A stretch of 64,000 nt of DNA from Pseudomonas svalbardensis (GTDB lineage: Bacteria; Pseudomonadota; Gammaproteobacteria; Pseudomonadales; Pseudomonadaceae), in the NCBI RefSeq assembly GCF_030053115.1, contig NZ_CP125619.1:1675001-1739000 (forward strand), given 5' to 3'. How positions within the stretch are numbered: the first letter of the stretch is position 1; each line of letters opens with the position of its first letter. This document shows positions 44,011-52,291 of this stretch, piece by piece. Under the pieces are notes generated by a model that was not told the DNA's origin, ran no database searches, and worked only from the letters and a program-made list of their open reading frames with translations. The translations under genes and the position numbers were made by a program.

Positions 44011-44648
44011 AAACTGACGATCTTATTTCCATGCTGGCGACCGGTGTTACACCGATCGACCGGCATGCGCTCGCAAAGCGTTTCGGCGTCGCGGTGCTGG
44101 TCGGTCTGATAACGGCCTTCTTGCTGGTGATGGTCATGTTTGGCGCACGTCCGGATCTGGCCGCAGTGGCGGCAACTCCGATTTTCTGGGCAAAGATTGC
44201 CTTACCCCTGTGCCTTATGGTCGGGGCGTTGAGCCAGGTTGTGCGCCTGGCGAGACCCGGACTTACGCCAGGCGCCGGCCAACTGCTGGTCATTGCTGCG
44301 GTAGCAGCGGTGTGGGCCGGCGCCCTCTATGTCCTGATGACAGCAGCCCCGGACGTGCGTGCTTCGATGATCTTCGGTAAAACCTGGCGCGTGTGTACGC
44401 TGAACATCATCTTGCTTTCGATTCCGGGGTTCATTGCGGTCTTTTGGGCGCTGCGCGGGTTGGCACCTACTCACCTGAGACTGGCCGGAGCCTGCGGCGG
44501 GCTGCTTTCAGGGGCGATGGCTACCATTGCCTATTGCCTGCATTGCCCTGAAATGGAAGTCCCGTTCTGGGGCGTCTGGTACTTGCTTGGCATGTTGATA
44601 CCAACCGTTATCGGTGCGCTGCTCGGACCGCGCTGGCTTCAATGGTAG
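44007..44648 (+). CDS. DUF1109 membrane anti-sigma factor (NrsF-like)
   Basis: 213 residues with six predicted transmembrane helices (starting near residues 32, 56, 90, 128, 155 and 190), the normal size for DUF1109/NrsF. The protein holds the sigma factor at the inner membrane and releases it under stress; two cysteines near the fifth helix (AYCLHCPEME) are of the kind used for sensing in NrsF. It is translationally coupled to the sigma gene. Confidence 0.9.
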   Translation: MKTDDLISMLATGVTPIDRHALAKRFGVAVLVGLITAFLLVMVMFGARPDLAAVAATPIFWAKIALPLCLMVGALSQVVRLARPGLTPGAGQLLVIAAVAAVWAGALYVLMTAAPDVRASMIFGKTWRVCTLNIILLSIPGFIAVFWALRGLAPTHLRLAGACGGLLSGAMATIAYCLHCPEMEVPFWGVWYLLGMLIPTVIGALLGPRWLQW

Positions 44649-44707
44649 TGGGGTTGAAAATCGCTAGTTATCCAGCGACTCCACCACTGACTCTCTGCAT
44701 GGTCAAT

Positions 44708-45505
44708 TCACAGCCTAGGCGGCATATAGGCTATATCCAGACGCCGATGAATTAGAGAAACGATTGTCAGCAAATCTTCTGCGTCCTCTTTCGTCATATT
44801 CCAATGTATTCGAGCCTCGTGGGCAACTGGGTTTCGAAACATCCCAAATGTACCTCGAACCAAATTTGCAAAACCGCTTTGCTCGCTTTTCTCACTAACT
44901 GTGGAGCGTGGATTGATGGCTAAAAGCGGCGGATCGCCCCCTAGCACCCGGTCTACCAGCGGGGCTCCGTCATCCGTCAAACCTGTGCGCTCTCTCATTT
45001 TTGCTGCAACGCTCTTCACGGCTTCCTGAACAGCGTGGAAGTAGTTGTCTGCTAACAGTTCCGAGCGACAAAACCTCAGAACGTCGGGATGGACCCCTCG
45101 ATTTTCCATGTCCGCACGCAGATCGCGTGCTCTGCGCTGGGCCTCAGGTAGCGTCTGCACCGCTTCTGCCGGGATAAGATGACCTGCTTGATCCACCATG
45201 AGCGATGCAAAAGCGAGCGCTTCGTTGACTAGTGCGCGCATTGGCTCGAAGCGTTCGGGTGATCGACTATAACGAGCTGGCTTCATTGCTAGGCGTATAA
45301 ACTCCAGTACGTGAGTGCGATTACACTTTGTATTTTGGCTTTCGACAAATGCGTTATAGATCCTGATGCGTTTTGTGATTTTGCCCGGATCATTCATTTT
45401 GGCTGATGCAAGAAACAGCTCTATCTCAGGACCAGTGAGACCCGTATCTGTGTCGCCGAGGGCATTTGCGATCGCTTCGAGTTGATCTTGGGAGAATAGG
45501 GCCAT
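44708..45505 (-). CDS. TIGR02391-family (Ymh-like) hypothetical protein
   Basis: 265 residues. The C-terminal third (FANLVRGTFGMFRNPVAHEA, ...LLTIVSLIHRRLD) is the conserved block of TIGR02391, a family found on mobile elements and in defence islands; its RNPxAH resembles the HEPN-type motif Rx4-6H, so a ribonuclease activity is possible but unproven. The N-terminal part is alpha-helical. The start at 45,505 has a CGGA site; an open frame extends 45 bases further. It stands alone, converging on the anti-sigma gene. Confidence 0.78.
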   Translation of the reverse strand: MALFSQDQLEAIANALGDTDTGLTGPEIELFLASAKMNDPGKITKRIRIYNAFVESQNTKCNRTHVLEFIRLAMKPARYSRSPERFEPMRALVNEALAFASLMVDQAGHLIPAEAVQTLPEAQRRARDLRADMENRGVHPDVLRFCRSELLADNYFHAVQEAVKSVAAKMRERTGLTDDGAPLVDRVLGGDPPLLAINPRSTVSEKSEQSGFANLVRGTFGMFRNPVAHEARIHWNMTKEDAEDLLTIVSLIHRRLDIAYMPPRL

Positions 45506-45762
45506 TTTTTTCATCCGTGATGCCGAAATATGAACGGGCCACACGGGCACCGTGCCGGTGAAACGAAGCCTAGCAAAAGAGAGTATCTCCTAGCGTTTCT
45601 TGCGTTGTGACTTTTAGCCCTCCATCAAGTCGCCTCAGTGGTTCAGTTAGATGCGTCGAACAAGTCCGATCAATTGGGCTGCCGTTTCTGTAGGCAGCGG
45701 TATGGTCCTGAGTTTTCTCCACTTAGTACTGGTCATCCAGCCAAAGCAAGCGAGACACCTGC

Positions 45763-46080
45763 ATGAAAGATAATTTGAGTGAAGAAGAAATGCGTCATGC
45801 GCTTTTCGGTACTGCGAACAATGAGGCTGCACCAGAAGCCCAGGATCTGAGGGTTACGTCTGATCAGCAGCACGTATCGAAAGCCCAGCGGGCCCCGACT
45901 TCTCGCTCACCGAAATTGAGGGTGACGCTCCGTGTAGCGTTGGAATTTGAGGGCAAAGCTGAGATGTTTGTTTACGAGGCGAGCACGCTGAGTAGCCTCA
46001 TTGCTGAGCAGGAAGCGAAGGCGGAAGCGAAGAAGCGCAAGTTTAAGTACTTCGAACTGGTTTCGATTGAATCTGTTTAA
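45763..46080 (+). CDS. Small hypothetical protein, duplicated at 61,380
   Basis: 105 residues, charged, with a flexible middle region (SRSPKLRVTLRV) and a basic C-terminal helix (KAEAKKRKFKYFELVSIESV). A second copy of equal length at 61,380-61,697 agrees at roughly four residues out of five and shares the same upstream bases, so both derive from one segment. No domain is recognised. Preservation of both frames suggests both are expressed. Confidence 0.7.
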   Translation: MKDNLSEEEMRHALFGTANNEAAPEAQDLRVTSDQQHVSKAQRAPTSRSPKLRVTLRVALEFEGKAEMFVYEASTLSSLIAEQEAKAEAKKRKFKYFELVSIESV

Positions 46081-46494
46081 CTACTTTGCTCGCATCGCCT
46101 TCAATTCTCGTTTCAACCAGCAGCTGCGACAGGGCCCGTCAAAAAATTATTGATGCATTGTTGAGTACCAAGCAAGGTAGTGAAAAAGCTGTATATCGTC
46201 CGGGGCTATGGCCGAAACCAGTCAAGCGGTTCGCTCGCATAGAAAGGTCAGATGGGAATTTTCCAATCTCGCCACAGTCATTTAAATAACATCAACTGAA
46301 AGCGACTTGCGGGTTTCCATTTTGCCTTTGTTTGTTCAGAGCGCAGTCTCCGGCATCGGGCGGTGCTCAGGATAGATGCAGTAATGAGCCGCGCAAGACC
46401 TGCTAGATTACCTTTACCACTTGGCTGGAGCAGCTTTCACGTCGCGCGAAAGCAAACTTAACTAGCAGTGACCATTCGACCTGAGGAGCATTAC
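46081..46494. other. Intergenic region of 414 bases
   Basis: No credible gene or RNA structure is seen; short open frames lack ribosome sites. It should contain the promoter of the MvaT-like gene, whose GAGGAGC ribosome site is at about 46,481. Confidence 0.5.
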
Positions 46495-46869
46495 ATGTCC
46501 AAGCTTGCAGAATATCGTCAGTTAGAAAAACATTTGGCCGAGCAGTTAGAGGCCCTTGAAGCACTGAAGGGTGACGCCGGACTGAAAAAAGAAATTGAAT
46601 TTGAAACGAAGCTTCGCGACTTACTTGCGAAATATGGGTTCAGTCTCAAGGACGTCGTTAACCTTTTGGACCCAAAAAGCGGACGTCGCGGTGCTGGCGC
46701 TGCTACTGACGCGCCGAAAGGAGGAACTCGGCGAGCGCGCGAGGTGAAAATCTATGAACATCCCAAAACGGGTGAGCGCGTTGAAACAAAAGGTGGTAAC
46801 CACAAGATTTTGAAGCAATGGAAATCTGAGCATGGGTCTGCGACCGTCGAGTCGTGGCTCAAGAAGTAA
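46495..46869 (+). CDS. MvaT-family H-NS-like nucleoid protein
   Basis: 124 residues, the size of MvaT/MvaU. An N-terminal coiled coil for oligomerisation (MSKLAEYRQLEKHLAEQL, to about residue 60) is followed by a linker and the DNA-binding domain with the family block YEHPKTGERVETKGGNHK. MvaT proteins silence AT-rich, acquired DNA. A copy inside a mobile region (like Pmr of plasmid pCAR1) may help keep the island quiet. The ATG has GAGGAGC nearby, and a terminator follows. Confidence 0.92.
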   Translation: MSKLAEYRQLEKHLAEQLEALEALKGDAGLKKEIEFETKLRDLLAKYGFSLKDVVNLLDPKSGRRGAGAATDAPKGGTRRAREVKIYEHPKTGERVETKGGNHKILKQWKSEHGSATVESWLKK

Positions 46870-46887
46870 AGAACGCGACTATGACCG

Positions 46888-46909
46888 AAGGCCCTGTGGG
46901 GCCTTTTTT
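46888..46909 (+). terminator. Rho-independent terminator of the MvaT-like gene
   Basis: AAGGCCC-TGTG-GGGCCTT followed by a T run, 19 bases after the stop codon. Confidence 0.88.
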
Positions 46910-47121
46910 CTGGTCCGAAATCGGCCTGGAATGACTGCGGTGGCTCCCAGTAGCCTCGATTTTTTTGCCTGAACGTTCAGGAGAATTGATAGTCAGGCAA
47001 TCAGGGATGGGTGGCGCCGTAAGCAGAATTTATAGGGAATTATAGAGCGATTATATAGAGGTGCTGGAGACGGCATTTTCACGATACTGGACGGTTAGCT
47101 ACCAACGCATCATGCGACTGT

Positions 47122-47367
47122 TCAGGATAAAGTGGAGTTTATAAGTTGCCCGTGAATGCGCAGCAGATCCTGCTGCGCTTCCGTACGTTTAGCATCGGCC
47201 AGAGCCTTAGCTTCAGTAAAACGCTCCCAGAAAATGGCACTCGTCGAATCGCCCTCAAGTAGGCTGTAGGCGTACGCCTCCAGCCGGTCTGCTTCGAAAA
47301 AGAGGGCCGCGTTACGAGCCAGTTCATCATCGCCCTGCGATATCACCGGCGGCGTCTCCTGATTCAT
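47122..47367 (-). CDS. Small hypothetical protein
   Basis: 81 residues, acidic and helical (RLEAYAYSLLEGDSTSA, AKRTEAQQDLLRIHGQL). The ATG at 47,367 overlaps the stop of the upstream small gene by four bases, so they are translationally coupled. No family is recognised; similar pairs of short genes occur in Pseudomonas accessory regions. Confidence 0.6.
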   Translation of the reverse strand: MNQETPPVISQGDDELARNAALFFEADRLEAYAYSLLEGDSTSAIFWERFTEAKALADAKRTEAQQDLLRIHGQLINSTLS

Positions 47368-47621
47368 GTTGTAACGGCCTCCGTCCAATCCACTTTGGTG
47401 GTCTCGCGCCATCTCACATCCGTCACCCCGAACCTTTCAGCCATGGGCTTGCTGAACACCCTGAGTGGTGCCTTCCCTGGTTTGGGAATAGGTGCCAGGT
47501 CCGCGTCGCAACATGCCCAATGCCAAGCATCCGCGTTCCGCATTTTTGGCGAGCGAATAACAAACGATTTCGGCTTACCATGAAGCCGGTATTCAATGAC
47601 GTACAGATCAGTGCGATTCAT
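47364..47621 (-). CDS. Small hypothetical protein
   Basis: 85 residues with a compact, Trp-rich pattern (NADAWHWACCDADLAP, DVRWRETTKVDW) and a beta-strand start (DLYVIEYRLHGKPKSFVIR). It is the first gene of a coupled pair. It resembles short Pseudomonas-specific proteins of unknown function; no role can be given. Confidence 0.62.
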   Translation of the reverse strand: MNRTDLYVIEYRLHGKPKSFVIRSPKMRNADAWHWACCDADLAPIPKPGKAPLRVFSKPMAERFGVTDVRWRETTKVDWTEAVTT

Positions 47622-47827
47622 GAGGCCCTCCTTTTGCTCATATGCAAAGGAGCAATCCGCTGATGAAAAATTCCAAAAAAATTACCTGTTTTGGTTTTCC
47701 TGTAATGCCGTCCTTTCCGCATAAAAAGCGATTCTCCAAGGCTTCGGTCTGTCCTCTGGTCGGCTTCCCTGAACTGTCTCGAAATTAGCAGGTTCAACTG
47801 GCAAATCATGTCGAAGAGATCATCGCC

Positions 47828-48079
47828 ATGAACACCTGTAAAAGCCTTTTCTCTCCCGACCAGGAAGCCAAGCTTCGCGCCTATGATCGCTGGCACCGAG
47901 CGCTGGACGACTGCTCGATGCGGATGGACTGTCCGGATGCCTACCATGACAAACTCTTGCGTCAGGCTGATGAAATGGATCGACTGGGTATCGTGACTTG
48001 GCAGGAGTGACGTGACCTGCGAATTGAGGCCGATAAAGCCTACATGGAGGCTGTGGCAGGTGCGGACTACCGCACATGA
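47828..48079 (+). pseudogene. Small hypothetical gene with an in-frame TGA
   Basis: The frame from 47,828 encodes 60 residues (MNTCKSLFSPDQEAKL...IVTWQE), meets TGA at 48,008-48,010 and continues in the same frame for 22 more codons (RDLRIEADKAYMEAVAGADY). The continuation has the same character, so a TGG-to-TGA change in one codon probably truncated an 83-residue protein. The shorter form might still be made. Confidence 0.5.
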
Positions 48080-48275
48080 ATCCGAATCAGTCCAAGCCAC
48101 CATGGTCATTTCTTCGCTTGCGGAGATGTGGGTATGTCCAATGCTGACCTCACTGCATCTTACCTTCGCGAGCACGCATCATGATTGACGACTGCTAAAT
48201 CGTGCACGGTGGGGCAAGATCGTCGCGCTGCTGTCTGAAGTCGCAGGCAGTGGCGAACTGATCTAAAGGGGTTAT

Positions 48276-48536
48276 ATGGTTTATTGGCCTGAGGCCAAAC
48301 AGCGCTTATTAAATGTCAGTCCCAATACCATTGAGACATTCAACCTGACCCGCTGCGAGGGTTCCCGAGAAATGGCGTTGGGTGCGTTATGCGACAGTCC
48401 CGCGAATGTTGCTTTGGCATCAACCGGTAACCTAGGCCCGGACGATATCGACGGCATCCTGGCGGGCATCATCTGTTTCGCATGGGCCTTCCAAACCGAA
48501 CCTGGACAGAGCGTATTGTCCGGTCAGCCCGCTTAA
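48276..48536 (+). CDS. Small hypothetical protein
   Basis: 86 residues (MVYWPEAKQRLL..., with GALCDSPANVALASTGNLG in the middle). An AAGGGG ribosome site lies eight bases before the ATG. No membrane segment or motif is visible. Function unknown; similar small proteins occur in Pseudomonas accessory DNA. Confidence 0.58.
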   Translation: MVYWPEAKQRLLNVSPNTIETFNLTRCEGSREMALGALCDSPANVALASTGNLGPDDIDGILAGIICFAWAFQTEPGQSVLSGQPA

Positions 48537-48711
48537 CGTGGGCTTCTCGACAATTGCTGTCTCAGCTTTAGCCTAATTAGCGCCAGTGGTACTTGCATCG
48601 AAGACGTTACAGCCGTCCGCAGCCATCCTTCGATGGCCTCTCAACCAGCACGCAGGTATGCAGTCTTGAGCGCCCCTGCTGGATCTTTTCGGAAAGTGAT
48701 TGAGGCAGGGG

Positions 48712-49017
48712 TTATTCAAGTTTATTGAGATAAGCCATCAACCGCTCCTTCCCAGACTCGCTAAGCCGAAAGTAACGCTCAAGCAGTTCCGCTTCATCAT
48801 GACGGTAGGCGTAGAAGTATGCCGCGGGCAGATCCAGCTCAACTGCGACTCTTTCTATCAGCTCAGGGGCTGGAACGCGTTTGCCAAGCTCATAGCGATT
48901 CATACGCGTGCTCGCCGAAGCAGGCTCAAGGCCGATTCGTATCCCTAACTCTTCTTGCGACAGCCCAGCACTTAATCGTGCGTGTTTGAGCCTTATGGAT
49001 AGCGTGCTGGTGCTCAT
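48712..49017 (-). CDS. XRE-family transcriptional regulator
   Basis: 101 residues. A Cro/CI-type helix-turn-helix (about residues 6-62: LKHARLSAGLSQEELGIRIG, NRYELGKRVPAPELIERVA) is followed by a short C-terminal tail (FRLSESGKERLMAYLNKLE). A palindrome CTACC-GATTT-GGTAG lies 56 bases upstream of its start, between it and the divergent lipoprotein gene, and is a likely operator. A decayed copy with an even more perfect palindrome is at 61,821-62,289. Confidence 0.85.
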   Translation of the reverse strand: MSTSTLSIRLKHARLSAGLSQEELGIRIGLEPASASTRMNRYELGKRVPAPELIERVAVELDLPAAYFYAYRHDEAELLERYFRLSESGKERLMAYLNKLE

Positions 49018-49072
49018 GAGGTCTTCTAGTAAATCAGTGACGTCATGGTGCAATTTGCTGCTTTTCTAAATA

Positions 49073-49087
49073 CTACCGATTTGGTAG
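49073..49087. promoter_or_regulatory. Operator-like palindrome of the XRE regulator
   Basis: CTACC-GATTT-GGTAG with flanking partial symmetry (TACTACC/GGTAGCTTT). The same site is kept next to the decayed regulator copy at 62,267-62,289, which supports a binding function. Confidence 0.6.
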
Positions 49088-49167
49088 CTTTGGCCGGCGA
49101 TGGCAAATCAGTGGCTCAGAAGCGCTCAATTGGCCGTCATTCTGGAAAATTTATAGGGATACAATTC

Positions 49168-50094
49168 ATGGTCCTTGGCCAATATTCGCAGCTAGGGCGC
49201 AGGCTGCTTGCGCTCGCGATACCTGCCGGCTGCATGTTGTTAGCAGGATGTGGGGGAGAAAGTGAGACGCCTAGAGCTGAAAACTCTAAGGCTTCTGCAA
49301 GCCCTGCGGCGGTTGACGCGAAGGCGTCTGACCAAGCGGTCTTGCAACAACTCGCTCAAGAAAACGCTCCGCGTGTCGTCGTATTCCAAGACCCTGGGTT
49401 GGCAGATCCAAATGCCTATCTTGACGCCAAGCAACCAATGACGACATTCAATTTGTACAACGCGAAACGCGATTGGAACGAATCACCCGAGGATATTGCT
49501 GAGTCCATTGCCGATGCGTTCAATCTCCGGAAAGCAAATCCCGAGCTTTATCGGTTGGCGTCAGAAAGACTGTCTGAGCAAGATTCATTTAAGAAGAAAG
49601 ATCTAACGACAGCGCTTGGCGTCTTGGTTGGAGAGGAGGCCGAAAAATCAAAGCAGTATAATTTGGTCAAATTAAGCTCTGATGATTGGACGCCAATTTC
49701 ACTGAGCAACTATGATCAGCAAGCGAAAGGTTTTCGAATAGATAACTGTTTGTTTTCGGATAAGTTGGAATATTCAGATGAAGAAAAGCGCAACTCTACT
49801 TCTATGGCGCGGGCTCCCAAGCTTCGCTGCTACATAAATCCTGGCCCAACTTCTTACTACCTCGGCTTTCAAGGTGGCTCTGAGTTACTGCTAGATGTTC
49901 CAGATGAAGCACTTGCTCGAACCTTAGAAGCTACAAAAGAAAGCTTGAAAATCGACATCTACGGCTACGTGAAGTCTGTGGAGCGAGAGCGTTTCGCCGG
50001 ACAGTTCGGTCCTCAGCGATTTGTATTGATCGGCCCACAGCGCATTGATTTAAAAGATGCCAATGGGAAGATAATTTACTCGAAGAACATTTGA
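49168..50094 (+). CDS. Putative lipoprotein
   Basis: 308 residues. The signal peptide ends in a lipobox LLAGC (Cys about residue 28), followed by GGESE, a typical lipoprotein start with a small-residue linker. The mature part is mixed alpha/beta with two further cysteines (CLFSD, CYINP). The ATG at 49,168 places the signal peptide at the N-terminus; the open frame starts 123 bases earlier inside the operator region. No family is recognised. It is divergent from the XRE gene and 12 bases before the next membrane-protein gene. Confidence 0.72.
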   Translation: MVLGQYSQLGRRLLALAIPAGCMLLAGCGGESETPRAENSKASASPAAVDAKASDQAVLQQLAQENAPRVVVFQDPGLADPNAYLDAKQPMTTFNLYNAKRDWNESPEDIAESIADAFNLRKANPELYRLASERLSEQDSFKKKDLTTALGVLVGEEAEKSKQYNLVKLSSDDWTPISLSNYDQQAKGFRIDNCLFSDKLEYSDEEKRNSTSMARAPKLRCYINPGPTSYYLGFQGGSELLLDVPDEALARTLEATKESLKIDIYGYVKSVERERFAGQFGPQRFVLIGPQRIDLKDANGKIIYSKNI

Positions 50095-50106
50095 TATAAG
50101 AAATTA

Positions 50107-50580
50107 ATGTCTTTCACGAAGGTGGTGTATTATATGGCACTTGTAATACTAGACGGCGTCATTCAAGAAATTGGCTTCGGCTCTTACATTGAAGGACAAA
50201 GAATTATCTCGTTTGTAAAAATAAACGGTGTTCGCGTAAAAGATGTCATTTGCGACGACTACATGCGTTCATTTTTAGTGGTGGGGCGAACGGTTAAGCT
50301 CGCGCTCGTTCGTCGACTTCAGGGTGTGCATGTTTTGTACTCCGCACAGCTTGAAGACGGTGAGATAGTTGCGAAAGGTAAGGGGCTAGCTATCGCTTGG
50401 GTAATAATGCTTGGATTCGCTTTTACCCTTTTGATGAGCCCAATATTCATAGCTATTTTGCGCGCTACTCACTCGATCATGGTTTCATTAATAATATTGG
50501 TAGGAACTGGAATGGGGGTTGCGTATTTCGTAATGAAAGATCACTTCAAAGCCCGCAAAGTATTCAATATCACTCGTTAA
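50107..50580 (+). CDS. Hypothetical protein with two C-terminal membrane helices
   Basis: 157 residues. An N-terminal beta-rich domain (about residues 10-90, RIISFVKINGVRVKDVICDD) precedes two transmembrane helices (about 97-117 and 122-142) and a short basic tail. It begins 12 bases after the lipoprotein stop, so they form an operon. An ATG at 50,134 with GAAGGTGG upstream is an alternative start. Function unknown; an envelope complex with the lipoprotein is conceivable. Confidence 0.62.
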   Translation: MSFTKVVYYMALVILDGVIQEIGFGSYIEGQRIISFVKINGVRVKDVICDDYMRSFLVVGRTVKLALVRRLQGVHVLYSAQLEDGEIVAKGKGLAIAWVIMLGFAFTLLMSPIFIAILRATHSIMVSLIILVGTGMGVAYFVMKDHFKARKVFNITR

Positions 50581-50882
50581 CGATATTCAACGCTCCTGCG
50601 CTGCTGTAACGGTTGTATGATTTTCATCATGCAACCATCCTCTACCTGTAGCGTTCAACGATTGTAATCATTTCTTCAACCCACCTCAATTTTCGCTTTG
50701 GCTCGCCGATTACTTATGACCATTTCCGTTGGGGCTTCAGCGGTGTATAGCCGTCTAAAACAGTTTAGGGTGATCACCCGAACCTGCACATAGGGCTGGG
50801 TAGGCGATAATTCTACGGCCTAAGGGGGGACTCGGTAGAACGACCTGCGCCAATAAATTAACAGGAAAGGGCTGAAAACGTC
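50581..50882. other. Intergenic region of 302 bases with one hairpin
   Basis: GGTTGTATGAT/ATCATGCAACC (50,611-50,636) forms a stem with one mismatch and a four-base loop 30 bases after the preceding gene, perhaps a terminator without a T run. The remainder shows no gene. Confidence 0.5.
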
Positions 50883-51914
50883 ATGTATCTAATAGATGGG
50901 CAATCTCCTCAGTCCGCTGGTATTTCCCTACGCGCGTACCCGCAAGGCGACACCCTCAACGCCATTTTTCAAACGCACGATCTGGTTGACGGCAGACTAG
51001 CCTTGTCAGAAAAGATGTTTAGGGAATTCGATTCAGAGATCGAATTTTTGATGGATGGGTTGCGGGAGAACAGGCTAAACAAGCAGGGCTGGACGATAGA
51101 CAGGGAATTTCGGGGCAATGATACCTTTCAAGCTATGGTTGGAGGCAGTGAGGGTCAGTACCGAATTGACATTGCTGCTGGAACATTGCTTGTGGTCCTG
51201 TCGACCGCTATTGAATTATGTGCTCTTGAAGAGGGCAGCAGCACCGCCGGCTTGGCAAATCAGTATCGTCTAGGAGAGAACTCAATTCACTGTTTATTCC
51301 CGGGAGTGCAGAATCCTGATGAGGCGGGATTTGAGGCGCTGGGGCTGGCACTGGATGCCTGTCTTCTGCTGTATTTTCACGAGTTGGCTCACGCGATCCA
51401 CGGACATTGTGACTACACACCGAAAAACGATGATGAAGCAAGGGCGTTAGAGTCAGACGCGGATTTCAATGCAGGTACCATGTTTGGGGTTTGGGTTTGG
51501 CAACTGCCTGCGACCTACAGGAAGCCTAAATCCGAAGAGGATATGTACAGGCGCCTCATTAGAGCCTCCTACCTATTGGGAACATTATTGAAAGCTATGT
51601 CAGCGCGTTCTGCCGAGTATCACCACCCCACGAATCGCATCCGCACGTTCCTAGGTGGAGGTGTGTTTGCTTTCGATAGATTAGGCAGGTCAATAAAATT
51701 TGACGACGTGAAAGCTGGGGATGACTATTGGGAACAGAAAATCATTTCATATTGCACATCGATCAAAGATGCCTTAGGACGCTCTACTCTGAAGGCTTTC
51801 CAGGGAACAGAAATAGACATTGAAGAAGATCGCCGTCAAATGGAGGAGGTCACTGCCCATGTGTTGAATCGTTTGAAGGATGGACCGCTGACGCACTTTA
51901 AGCTGAAGTTTTGA
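50883..51914 (+). CDS. HEXXH zinc metallopeptidase-like protein
   Basis: 343 residues. A gluzincin-type site FHELAHAIHGH (His166, Glu167, His170) is followed 20 residues later by ARALESDADFNAG, where Glu190 or Asp193 may be the third metal ligand. The arrangement resembles IrrE/ImmA-type and Lit (U49) phage-exclusion peptidases, but the overall sequence is too different to name a family. Low signal-peptide and membrane content suggests a cytoplasmic enzyme. GGAAAGGG precedes the ATG. The nearest neighbours are an unknown membrane protein and a dead IS110 copy. Confidence 0.65.
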   Translation: MYLIDGQSPQSAGISLRAYPQGDTLNAIFQTHDLVDGRLALSEKMFREFDSEIEFLMDGLRENRLNKQGWTIDREFRGNDTFQAMVGGSEGQYRIDIAAGTLLVVLSTAIELCALEEGSSTAGLANQYRLGENSIHCLFPGVQNPDEAGFEALGLALDACLLLYFHELAHAIHGHCDYTPKNDDEARALESDADFNAGTMFGVWVWQLPATYRKPKSEEDMYRRLIRASYLLGTLLKAMSARSAEYHHPTNRIRTFLGGGVFAFDRLGRSIKFDDVKAGDDYWEQKIISYCTSIKDALGRSTLKAFQGTEIDIEEDRRQMEEVTAHVLNRLKDGPLTHFKLKF

Positions 51915-52103
51915 CGAGATGCGTCAAGCGCGTAGATTTTCATGTTGCACGCGAAATTAAAGGTTTGGTCCTCGGCACCGTGCGTCAAATGGCTGCGTCT
52001 GGCTTGGCGCGACCGTCTGCTTTCGACCCATTATAGATAGTCCGTCCCACCTTCACCGATACTGGTAACGGTTGGCAGGTAGCTGTCAGCGAGGGTGGAA
52101 CAT

Positions 52104-52175
52104 GCACTTGTAGACTACGAATAAAACGACCCAAACGCATGACGTTTGCAGCTTTAGTTCCGAGTCTACAAGTGC
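52104..52175. repeat. 13-base inverted repeat upstream of the IS110 remnant
   Basis: GCACTTGTAGACT (52,104-52,116) is repeated inverted as AGTCTACAAGTGC (52,163-52,175), perfect over 13 bases with a 46-base spacer. IS110 elements carry a structured non-coding end that encodes the bridge RNA, so this could belong to the element; it could also be a separate hairpin. It is the only structure I see in the 377-base gap 51,915-52,291. Confidence 0.55.
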
Positions 52176-52291
52176 GCTTGCGCTCGATAACGAATACTCA
52201 GGGTTCGCCGTCGCACCGGCTCACTATATTGCCTTCGCTGAACGCAAGCATGCATGTCCCTAGCAGCTATTTTATCGCTTGCGGAGGTTCA

